Source: an uncultured Oceanobacillus sp.
GTDB lineage: Bacteria > Bacillota > Bacilli > Bacillales > Amphibacillaceae
Direction of reading: 5' to 3'
Length of the DNA: 46,603 nt
NCBI GenBank assembly: GCA_938004015.1
Contig: CALKWU010000032.1
Span: forward strand, 1-46,603
This document shows positions 1 through 6,683 of the stretch, piece by piece. Under the pieces are notes generated by a model that worked only from the letters and a program-made list of their open reading frames with translations, did not search any database and was not told the origin of the DNA. Position 1 is the first letter of the stretch, and each line of letters opens with the position of its first letter. A program made the translations under genes and the position numbers.

Positions 1-1
1 T

Positions 2-955
2 TGGTATGCAATCATTCCAAAAATCATCGGCGGGAAGATTTTCAGTGACACATTAGCAAGATTTTCTTTTATCTTGTTCTTGTTCTTCTCTATTCCGGTC
101 GGTCTTCACCACCAGTTGACTGAACCTGGAATTGACGCAACATGGAAGTTCATCCAAGTTGCATTGACGTTCATGGTTGTCATCCCTAGCTTGATGACAG
201 CATTCTCTGTGTTTGCAACTTTCGAAATCACCGGACGTAAAAAAGGTCATGGTGGACTATTCGGATTCCTCAAACACTTGCCATGGAAAGACGTCCGTTT
301 CTTTGCACCGTTTGTCGGAATGCTCGCACTCATCCCTGGTGGTGCAGGTGGAATCATCAACGCTTCCCACCAAATGAACACAATGGTCCACAATACGATT
401 TGGGTGCCTGGGCACTTCCACTTGACGGTTGCAACAGCAGTTGTATTGACGTTTTTCGGTATTGCTTATTGGTTGATTCCGCATTTGACTGGTCGCAAAT
501 TGACAAAATCCGTCAATAACTTGGGTATTTTCCAAACGGTCCTTTGGGCGGTTGGAATGTTCATCATGACTTTAGCTATGCATATCCAAGGATTGACAGG
601 AGGTCCAAGACGTTCCGCTTACTCCGATTACGGTGGAACAGCCCAAGCGGCTGAATGGGGAGCCTATCAAATGGCTCAAGCAGTCGGTGGTACGATTCTA
701 TTCATCGCCATCTTGTTGATGGTTTATCTCTTCATTAAGATGATGTGGTTCTCACCTAAGGGAGAAGAAGAATTCCCGATTGCAGAGGAAGAGGAAAATG
801 CCCCATTGACTCCAAGATGGACAGAAAACTGGAAGTTATGGATTGCCATTACAGTTGTATTGATTTTGTTTGCTTACACTGTTCCAATCATGGATGTCAT
901 TCAAAATGCACCTCCGGGATCACAGCCATTTGACTGGCCAATCGGCAATAGCTGA
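2..955 (+). CDS. b(o/a)3-type cytochrome c oxidase subunit I, 3' part
   Basis: The C-terminal part of a heme-copper oxidase subunit I is open from the left window edge; the start lies outside. It carries the adjacent His pair in VGLHHQLTEPGI, which matches the CuB ligands of ba3-type oxidases, and the VPGHFHL motif holding the heme His ligands. Several hydrophobic membrane segments follow and the tail is acidic and soluble. The protein reduces oxygen to water at the membrane and pumps protons, with cytochrome c as donor. The divergent sequence around GLHHQ and the short loops fit the B-type (ba3) branch rather than aa3 quinol oxidases. Family is confident; the subtype is inferred from motif resemblance. 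Confidence 0.9.
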   Translation, partial: WYAIIPKIIGGKIFSDTLARFSFILFLFFSIPVGLHHQLTEPGIDATWKFIQVALTFMVVIPSLMTAFSVFATFEITGRKKGHGGLFGFLKHLPWKDVRFFAPFVGMLALIPGGAGGIINASHQMNTMVHNTIWVPGHFHLTVATAVVLTFFGIAYWLIPHLTGRKLTKSVNNLGIFQTVLWAVGMFIMTLAMHIQGLTGGPRRSAYSDYGGTAQAAEWGAYQMAQAVGGTILFIAILLMVYLFIKMMWFSPKGEEEFPIAEEEENAPLTPRWTENWKLWIAITVVLILFAYTVPIMDVIQNAPPGSQPFDWPIGNS

Positions 956-962
956 TGAAAAT

Positions 963-999
963 AAAAAAGGACGGGATTCAATCAATCCTGTCCTTTTTT
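963..999. terminator. Bidirectional terminator between oxidase subunit I and carboxypeptidase
   Basis: A run of A, the stem AGGACGGGATT, a short loop, a matching arm AATCCTGTCCT and a run of T form a hairpin usable on both strands. It sits between convergent genes. Confidence 0.9.
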
Positions 1000-1042
1000 A
1001 ATTGATTATTTATTGGTTTGTGTCACTCGGCTGCATATTCCT

Positions 1043-2539
1043 TCAGAAATCATATATTTTCCCATATTTTTCGGTCAAATATTCCACAAGATGCGTCGGG
1101 TTTAAAGATTCGCCTGTAATATCCTCTAAAAGCTCGAGTGGTTTTTTCGTTTTGCCGTATTGGTGGATGTTTTCTTTCAACCAATCGGTAATCGGTGTCA
1201 AATCCCCGGATTCGATCACCTTGGCCACATCCATCTCTTTATTCAACGTATGATGGAATTGCGCTCCGTACATATAACCTAAAGCATAGGATGGGAAGTA
1301 ACCGAAATCCCCACTGGACCAATGGATATCTTGTAAGACCCCTTCCCTATCATTTTCCGGTTCAATGCCTACATAGTTTTTCATTTTTTCATTCCATAAG
1401 CTCGGCAAATCCTCCACTTGGATTTCTCCGGCAATCAATGCTTTCTCCAATTCATAACGAACCATAATATGGAGCGGATATGTCAATTCGTCTGCTTCAA
1501 TCCGAATTAAGCTCGGTTTCACTTCGTTGATTGCTTTGTAAACCTGGTCAACGTCCAGAGATTGCAGAAATTCTGGAGCGTAATGTTTGAATGTCTCATA
1601 ATTCGCCTTCCAGAACGCTTCACTTCTTCCGATGAGGTTTTCCCAAAATAATGATTGGGACTCATGGATTCCCATCGATGTACCACCGGCTAGCGGAGTT
1701 TTCGCCAACTTTGGATCGATATTTTGTTCATAGAGGGCGTGTCCCCCTTCATGGATGATGCCGAAAACCGCCATCCGGAAATCATTTTCATCATACCTTG
1801 TCGTAATCCGTACGTCTTGCAAGTTCAATGTGATTTCAAAAGGATGGATCGTATCATCGAGCCTTCCTGCATCGAAATCATAATTCATTTGTTTCAATAC
1901 ATGAATGGAAAATTCCCGTTGTTGTTCTTTCGGGAAGTGCCCCAACAAAATTGAAGAATCAACATTTGCATCGCTGCGATTGATTTTTTCAAGTAATTCA
2001 GTCAGGGACTTCCTTAAATCCGGAAACACGTCATCGAGCATTTCAGTCGTGACACCCGGCTCATAATGATCCAGCAAGGCATCATAAATATGTTTATCAT
2101 AACCCCAATAATTGGCGAACTTTTTGTTGAATTCAACGAGCTTTTTCAAGTACGGCTCAAAGATGGAAAAATCCGCTTTTTCACGGGCTTCCTGCCAGGC
2201 AGCTTCAGATTGACCTTGTAAGGTGACATATTCTTTGTATTCGTCTTGTGGTATTTTACTGCTGCGTTCATAATTCTTTTCACATTCTTCCACTGCTTTT
2301 TGAATCAATGCATCGCTCGTCTCATTCTTTAAACTTTCAATGAAATGCTGCATTTTTTCAGATGTCTGCATTTCGTGGACTTTAGACGATAAAACACCGA
2401 TCGCCTCTGAACGTGTTTTCACTCCCTTTTTCGGGATTTTAGTGCGCAAATCCCAATATGCAAGGGAAATCAACTCCCGATAAGCGTCGATTTCATGCAG
2501 AAATTCCATAAACTCCTTCTCTAATTGCGTTTTTGTCAT
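1043..2539 (-). CDS. M32 family carboxypeptidase (carboxypeptidase Taq type, YpwA-like)
   Basis: A 498-residue metallocarboxypeptidase of the usual M32 length. The zinc motif HEGGH lies at residues 263-267 and the family motif IHESQSLFWEN at about 291-301, with HPF and DVRITT signatures at 232-247. It should remove C-terminal residues from peptides in the cytoplasm using one divalent metal. The start is an ATG preceded by a CAGGGGG ribosome binding site. It begins only 5 bases after the ypsC stop, so the two genes are probably co-transcribed. YpwA of B. subtilis is the likely orthologue and also neighbours ypsC. Confidence 0.95.
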   Translation of the reverse strand: MTKTQLEKEFMEFLHEIDAYRELISLAYWDLRTKIPKKGVKTRSEAIGVLSSKVHEMQTSEKMQHFIESLKNETSDALIQKAVEECEKNYERSSKIPQDEYKEYVTLQGQSEAAWQEAREKADFSIFEPYLKKLVEFNKKFANYWGYDKHIYDALLDHYEPGVTTEMLDDVFPDLRKSLTELLEKINRSDANVDSSILLGHFPKEQQREFSIHVLKQMNYDFDAGRLDDTIHPFEITLNLQDVRITTRYDENDFRMAVFGIIHEGGHALYEQNIDPKLAKTPLAGGTSMGIHESQSLFWENLIGRSEAFWKANYETFKHYAPEFLQSLDVDQVYKAINEVKPSLIRIEADELTYPLHIMVRYELEKALIAGEIQVEDLPSLWNEKMKNYVGIEPENDREGVLQDIHWSSGDFGYFPSYALGYMYGAQFHHTLNKEMDVAKVIESGDLTPITDWLKENIHQYGKTKKPLELLEDITGESLNPTHLVEYLTEKYGKIYDF

Positions 2540-2544
2540 ATGAT

Positions 2545-3678
2545 CTACCCCCTGTTTTTTCTTCCAAAGTATTGATAGTAGTTCGTTTGGATGAACCCGT
2601 TAAACAACTTCCGCTTTTTCGTCGCTTGTTTTCCATATTCCTTTTCGAACGATTGCATCGACGTCAAAATATAAACACTCCATGAAGGGTGGTTTTTCAT
2701 GATTTCTCCCAACGTCCGATACATTTCAATGACTTCATCCCGTTCATTCAACCGCTCTCCATAAGGTGGGTTACTGACGAGGTAGCCGTTTTTCTTCTTG
2801 ATGGTCAAATCTCTCACTTGCATCTGTTTCCACTGGATCAAATCACTCAGGCCCGCTTCCATTGCGTTTTCTTCAGCAATTTGAACCATTCGATGATCGA
2901 TGTCGGAACCCATGATATCCAATTTTTGATCATAATTGGCGAGATCCTCCGCCTCCACATGAGCCTCATCCCAATATTTTCTTTTGATCCACGGCCATTC
3001 TTCCGAAACAAATTCCCGATTGAATCCTGGAGCGATGTTTTGACCAATCAGTGCTGCTTCAATCGGGATTGTCCCAGAGCCACAAAATGGATCGATGAAC
3101 GGCTCATCCGGTCGCCAATTCGTCAGTAAAACGAGAGACGCTGCCAATGTTTCTTTCAAAGGGGCATTCCCTTGGCCAACCCGATAGCCGCGTTTATGGA
3201 GGCCGACGCCGGATGTGTCCAAGCTGAGAGTGGCCGTATCTTTCAATAGAGCCACTTCCACTTTATACATTGCTCCGGTTTCCGGCATTTTCGAGACGAC
3301 CCCGTATTTCAATTTCAATCGTTCGGCAATTGCTTTTTTCACAATCGCCTGGCAATCGGGAACACTGTAAAGGCTTGATTTCACCGACTTGCCACTCACG
3401 GGAAACTGTCCATCCTCTGCTATGTATTCCTCCCAGTTTAAAGCTTTCGTCCCTTCAAACAGTTCGTCGAAGGTTTTCGCTTTGAACTCCCCTACGATGA
3501 TTTTCAAACGATCCGCAGCTCTGAGCCAGAGATTGCATCGTGGAATTGCGGATATCGGTGCTTCGAACATCACCTTTCCGTTATCCACTTCCACCTCATA
3601 ACCCAATTCCCTCACTTCATTGGCTACAATCGATTCCAGCCCCATCGCTGCTGTAGCTAACAATTTCACCTTGTGCAT
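2545..3678 (-). CDS. ypsC: THUMP-domain class I SAM-dependent RNA methyltransferase YpsC
   Basis: A 377-residue RNA guanine-N2 methyltransferase of the RlmL/TrmN type. The N-terminal half, to about residue 160, fits a THUMP RNA-binding domain. The C-terminal Rossmann domain carries DPFCGSGT at 196-203 (cofactor binding) and the catalytic NPPY at 303-306, typical of base amino-group methylation. It probably modifies 23S rRNA; the exact nucleotide is not deducible here. The gene follows the rnpB terminator and leads into the carboxypeptidase gene. The ATG has a GAAAGGA site upstream. Confidence 0.93.
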   Translation of the reverse strand: MHKVKLLATAAMGLESIVANEVRELGYEVEVDNGKVMFEAPISAIPRCNLWLRAADRLKIIVGEFKAKTFDELFEGTKALNWEEYIAEDGQFPVSGKSVKSSLYSVPDCQAIVKKAIAERLKLKYGVVSKMPETGAMYKVEVALLKDTATLSLDTSGVGLHKRGYRVGQGNAPLKETLAASLVLLTNWRPDEPFIDPFCGSGTIPIEAALIGQNIAPGFNREFVSEEWPWIKRKYWDEAHVEAEDLANYDQKLDIMGSDIDHRMVQIAEENAMEAGLSDLIQWKQMQVRDLTIKKKNGYLVSNPPYGERLNERDEVIEMYRTLGEIMKNHPSWSVYILTSMQSFEKEYGKQATKKRKLFNGFIQTNYYQYFGRKNRG

Positions 3679-3728
3679 ACACGGATAGTCCTTTCATTGA
3701 AAGTTTAAATTTAGTGTATCATAGAAAA

Positions 3729-3772
3729 ATCAAAAAACCTATTCCCCAGGAAGGAAATAGGTTTTTTTGATT
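3729..3772 (-). terminator. Terminator downstream of rnpB
   Basis: A hairpin with arms containing AACCTATT and AATAGGTT is followed on the minus strand by a T-rich run. It lies just after the rnpB 3' end and before ypsC, and the A/T symmetry makes it usable in both directions. Confidence 0.8.
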
Positions 3773-3791
3773 TAATATCAGCATGCTGGAG

Positions 3792-4205
3792 ACCGTTAAA
3801 TACTCGATAAGCCATGTTCTGTCCCTCTGTACTTCGACGGCGGTCTCGTGCCTCGTACATCGGGTGTAATCATCTATCTACAGACAACGGATGTCTGTCC
3901 CTCTTTCGGTTGATTTCCCTAATCGAGGGTGCCCCTACCAAAATTTGGGTTGCTCACTCGCGGGGTTTACCTCGTTCCACCTGAGCCGTTTCCGACCCAG
4001 CTTCGTCACTGTGGCACTTTCAAGGAGCCTCTTCCCTATCGTTTCCGACTTAGGAATTACTCCTGCCGTTAACCATTTTCATGGTCACCTTGACTTATGA
4101 TTTCGTCAAGCGCGAACACTACAAGCATCTCAGCTTGTGTGAGCATGGACTTTCCTCTACATGCATGACGCATGCAGCGATTACATGAGTATTTAACTGC
4201 TTGCT
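3792..4205 (-). ncRNA. rnpB: RNase P RNA, bacterial type B
   Basis: The catalytic RNA of ribonuclease P, which trims the 5' leader of pre-tRNAs. On the minus strand I see the universal 5' core GAGGAAAGTCCATGCTC, the block AAAGTGCCACAGTGACGAAG, the GAGGTAAACCCCGCGAG block, the type-B L15 region TTTTGGTAGGGG, GTAGATAGATGATTAC and the 3' core ACAGAACATGGCTTATCGA. The 5' and 3' ends pair as an 11-bp P1 helix (GTTAAATACTC with GAGTATTTAAC). Length is about 410 bases, normal for this class. The 5' end is set by the promoter just upstream; the 3' end is approximate. Confidence 0.96.
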
Positions 4206-4211
4206 GATATC

Positions 4212-4240
4212 ATTTTAACATAGAATTAATATTGAAACAA
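4212..4240 (-). promoter_or_regulatory. Sigma-A promoter of rnpB with extended -10
   Basis: Reading the minus strand, TTGTTT and TAAAAT are separated by 17 bases, and a TG sits one base before the -10. The predicted start near 4205 fits the 5' end of the P1 helix of RNase P RNA. Confidence 0.75.
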
Positions 4241-4259
4241 TCTATGGGAAAATTTACTA

Positions 4260-4571
4260 TTAATCCATCGAATTCGTCAATTTATTTCCGAACACTGCCT
4301 TTTCCAAATTGGACAACCGTTTCAACACATCGTAATTCACTTGAGTGTTCGGCTGAGGAGTGCGCGTTCTCGTTTGATGTTCTGATGTCGATCTCTTCAA
4401 TCTTTCGTTTTCTTGTTGCAACCGTTGTATTTCCTGTTGAAACGCATCGTAATCTTGAATGATGATATCCAAAAATTCATCGACTTCTTTTGGGCTGTAT
4501 CCGCGGAATTCAGTTTTAAAATCTTTTTCGTAAATATCTTTAGCAGTCAATTGGATTTGATCGAAGCTCAT
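4260..4571 (-). CDS. gpsB: Cell division regulator GpsB (DivIVA-like)
   Basis: A 103-residue cytoplasmic adaptor that shuttles penicillin-binding proteins, PBP1 in particular, between septum and side wall. The N-terminal DivIVA-like membrane-binding domain is clear (ILTAKDIYEKDFKTEFRGYSP-like core, then KEVDEFLDIIIQDY), followed by a coiled coil, a polar Thr/Pro-rich linker and a short C-terminal helical segment with NYDVLKRLSNLEKAVFG. The ATG at 4571 was chosen because AAGAGGTGA lies 6-7 bases before it; an in-frame GTG nine bases upstream overlaps that site. It lies between cdd and rnpB and has its own promoter. Confidence 0.95.
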   Translation of the reverse strand: MSFDQIQLTAKDIYEKDFKTEFRGYSPKEVDEFLDIIIQDYDAFQQEIQRLQQENERLKRSTSEHQTRTRTPQPNTQVNYDVLKRLSNLEKAVFGNKLTNSMD

Positions 4572-4646
4572 CCTAATCACCTCTTATTTTGCAATTTGAC
4601 TATCCTCAAAGTTAATATTATTGCTCGAATGATAGATTTATTCTTT

Positions 4647-4675
4647 ATTATACCATTAAAAAAGGAAACTGAAAA
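4647..4675 (-). promoter_or_regulatory. Sigma-A promoter of gpsB
   Basis: On the minus strand TTTTCA and TATAAT are 17 bases apart, with a TGG extended -10 element. The -35 overlaps the terminator hairpin of cdd. Confidence 0.65.
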
Positions 4676-4687
4676 TCAGCTTCCTTC
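4661..4687 (-). terminator. Terminator of cdd
   Basis: On the minus strand AAGGAAGCTGA pairs with TCAGTTTCCTT (one G-T pair) and is followed by a T run. It closes the small operon ending in cdd. Confidence 0.85.
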
Positions 4688-4740
4688 TTATTCCAGTATT
4701 CCACCCAACAAACTTTCATTGAACATAGTTTCCCCGATGA

Positions 4741-5139
4741 TTATTTCTTCAAGTCGTCTTTAGCGAACGAAAATGGCAACAATTCATCCATGGTGAACGT
4801 TTTGACGTCCCGTTGCAAATTCGTCAAGTGGACTTTCATCTCTTTCGGGAAAAACTCACTCATCACTTGTCGGCATGAACCACATGGCGGTACCGGCCGC
4901 TTTGTATCGGCTGCTACAGCCATTTCCACAAATTCTCTTTCCCCTGCTGATAGAGCTTTGAAGATAGCGACCCGTTCCGCACAGCAACTGACCGGATAAG
5001 ACGCATTTTCAATGTTGCAACCGGTATATATTTTTCCTGATTTCGTTTTCAAAGCAGCACCGACCGGAAACGAAGAATAAGGGACATATGCATGTTTTCT
5101 TATTTCTATTGCTTGTTCAATCAAGTCTTCACGCGTCAT
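4741..5139 (-). CDS. cdd: Cytidine deaminase
   Basis: A 132-residue tetrameric-type cytidine deaminase that converts cytidine or deoxycytidine to uridine or deoxyuridine in pyrimidine salvage. The zinc and catalytic residues are all present: C53-A-E55 and P-C86-G-S-C89, at the same positions as in the B. subtilis enzyme. The ATG overlaps the end of yppE by 11 bases, pointing to translational coupling. In B. subtilis cdd sits beside era, so its place here next to gpsB is a different arrangement. A strong terminator follows. Confidence 0.96.
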   Translation of the reverse strand: MTREDLIEQAIEIRKHAYVPYSSFPVGAALKTKSGKIYTGCNIENASYPVSCCAERVAIFKALSAGEREFVEMAVAADTKRPVPPCGSCRQVMSEFFPKEMKVHLTNLQRDVKTFTMDELLPFSFAKDDLKK

Positions 5140-5509
5140 TTCGTTTCCCTCGCTTTTCTGCTTCCAAATCCCGAAGTAGTTGATCGAAAATGTATCTTAC
5201 TGATTTATGGAGTTCCATATACCGTTTCGGCCGGGCATCGATAAAAAAACTATGCAATAAGAGCATTTCCATGTTTTCTTTCGTAGAGGTGATCTGTTGC
5301 GGAACGACGCCGGTCTTTTTCTCCTGAATCGATTGGATTGCCAATTCTTCCCATTGCTCCAGCATGCGGAAAATCGGGTCGGTTTCTTCCTTCACCATTT
5401 CAAAAAACTTGCGATCCCGGCGATTTTCCGGTGGTTCACTATGATCAAATCTATCTTTTAAACGCAGCAAATGATCTTTCAATTCCATTGTACATTCTCT
5501 GATGTCCAT
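5129..5509 (-). CDS. yppE: YppE family protein (DUF1798)
   Basis: A 126-residue, all-alpha, highly charged cytoplasmic protein. The pattern FFEMVKEETDPIF, the QWEELA segment and the ENMEMLLLHSFF helix align by eye with B. subtilis YppE, whose function is unknown. The start ATG has GGAGGA seven bases upstream. It lies 30 bases after the small coiled-coil gene and overlaps cdd, so the three form one operon. Confidence 0.8.
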   Translation of the reverse strand: MDIRECTMELKDHLLRLKDRFDHSEPPENRRDRKFFEMVKEETDPIFRMLEQWEELAIQSIQEKKTGVVPQQITSTKENMEMLLLHSFFIDARPKRYMELHKSVRYIFDQLLRDLEAEKRGKRNDA

Positions 5510-5539
5510 CGACTGTCCTCCATTGTCCTCGTCATCAAC

Positions 5540-5773
5540 TTATCTTATCGATGAATCCTCCTTCTTATATTGTAGTAAATACGTGATCCTCGTTTCAACT
5601 TTTTGAATTTGCGCCTGTTGGAGTTGGAACAGTTTCCAAACTTCATGATCCGTCCGATTTTTCAATTCATTTTCGATCCGATCCAATTTCGAAATCATCA
5701 TTGTCAATGTTTCCTCAACCTGTTTCTTCTCTTCACCGTGAACCGGTGCCGTCCGCTTCATCAAGAGCGCCAT
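5540..5773 (-). CDS. Small hypothetical coiled-coil protein
   Basis: A 77-residue protein I do not recognise. After a short basic start it is one long amphipathic helix with heptad-like spacing (VEETLTMMISKLDRIENEL and QLQQAQIQKVETRITYLL), so a coiled coil is likely; no membrane segment or signal peptide. The ATG at 5773 is chosen because GGGAGGGG lies just upstream; an in-frame upstream start at 5800 has no such site. It is first in the operon with yppE and cdd and is divergent from recU. Confidence 0.7.
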   Translation of the reverse strand: MALLMKRTAPVHGEEKKQVEETLTMMISKLDRIENELKNRTDHEVWKLFQLQQAQIQKVETRITYLLQYKKEDSSIR

Positions 5774-5828
5774 AGAACCCCTCCCTTTACTATAAAGCAT
5801 TCGCTAAGGAAAAAGAGTATCCTTCCTA

Positions 5829-5859
5829 GTCGACAAAACTAGAAGCAATATGTTAAAAT
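5829..5859 (+). promoter_or_regulatory. Possible distal promoter of recU-ponA
   Basis: TCGACA and TAAAAT are 18 bases apart with a TG extended -10. The predicted start falls inside the adjacent perfect inverted repeat, which could act as an operator. Position is 200 bases before recU. Confidence 0.4.
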
Positions 5860-5880
5860 TAGTGAACTTTCACTAATTTT
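5855..5880. repeat. Perfect 11-bp inverted repeat in the recU upstream region
   Basis: AAAATTAGTGA and TCACTAATTTT are separated by four bases. The stem is AT-rich and lacks a long T run, so an operator is more likely than a terminator. No gene covers it. Confidence 0.7.
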
Positions 5881-5947
5881 TCCACGATGAAAATGTCACT
5901 GCTTGTTCAGATAAGAAATGCAAAATTTATGATATTATTTTTACATG

Positions 5948-5997
5948 AACATTCCGTTCCAATTATGTTGAACGGATGTTTTATTATATAATAAAAG
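5948..5997 (+). promoter_or_regulatory. Hairpin plus palindromic TATAAT block before recU
   Basis: AACATTCCGTTC pairs with GAACGGATGTT (one bulged base) around a 10-base loop and runs directly into the 18-bp palindrome TTTTATTATATAATAAAA at 5979-5996. The hairpin followed by T-rich DNA could be an attenuator; the palindrome contains a TATAAT at 5987-5992 that may be the proximal recU -10. No good -35 is visible for it. Confidence 0.45.
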
Positions 5998-6062
5998 AGT
6001 AGCCGACTTTCGATTTTGTTAAGCGGGATGAATTCAGCGAAGACATTAGGAGGACGAAACCG

Positions 6063-6662
6063 ATGAATTATCCGGATGGTCGAAAAAGGCGGCCATTGCC
6101 ACGCAAGACGACAGAACAGAAAAACCATGAATACAGTAATCGGGGCATGACACTGGAAGAAGACATCAATGTAACGAACCAATTTTATTTGGAACAAAAT
6201 CGGGCAGTCGTACACAAAAAGCCTACACCGATTCAAGTGGTACGGGTCCATTATCCCGAAAGGAGCGCTGCAGTCATTACCGAAGCGTATTATAAACAAG
6301 CTTCGACGACGGACTACAATGGCGTGTACCGCGGAAAGTACATTGATTTTGAAGCGAAAGAAACGAAAAATAAAACTCGGTTTCCTTTGGCGAACATCCA
6401 TGATCATCAAATTGCCCATATGGAACGAGTGGTCGACCAAGGAGGCATCAGTTTTGTTCTTATCCGTTTTTCAACGTATAATGAAACATATTTTTTGGAA
6501 GCGGAGAAACTTCTCCCCTTCTGGTACGACCAATATAAAGGTGGGAAAAAATCGATTTCCTATGATACATTCCAGGAAATCGGCTACTTGATACCATTAC
6601 AATATCAAGCAAGAGTGGACTATTTATCCGTAATCGATAAACTGTATTTCAACGGGAAATAG
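6063..6662 (+). CDS. recU: Holliday junction resolvase RecU
   Basis: A 199-residue endonuclease that resolves four-way junctions in recombination and chromosome segregation with RuvAB. The nuclease core TTDYNGVYRGKYIDFEAKE holds D84, E97 and K99, matching the metal-binding residues D88, E101 and K103 of the B. subtilis enzyme. The N-terminal region is basic and disordered-looking, as usual. An AGGAGG site precedes the ATG by nine bases. It is 21 bases upstream of ponA and the pair is one operon, as in other Bacillales. Confidence 0.97.
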   Translation: MNYPDGRKRRPLPRKTTEQKNHEYSNRGMTLEEDINVTNQFYLEQNRAVVHKKPTPIQVVRVHYPERSAAVITEAYYKQASTTDYNGVYRGKYIDFEAKETKNKTRFPLANIHDHQIAHMERVVDQGGISFVLIRFSTYNETYFLEAEKLLPFWYDQYKGGKKSISYDTFQEIGYLIPLQYQARVDYLSVIDKLYFNGK

Positions 6663-6683
6663 TTCTTGGACGGAGGTATTACT

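Noticed and set aside
5907..6440. Minus strand frame of 177 codons over the recU start
   Set aside because: It overlaps the certain recU gene on the opposite strand and shows no family pattern.
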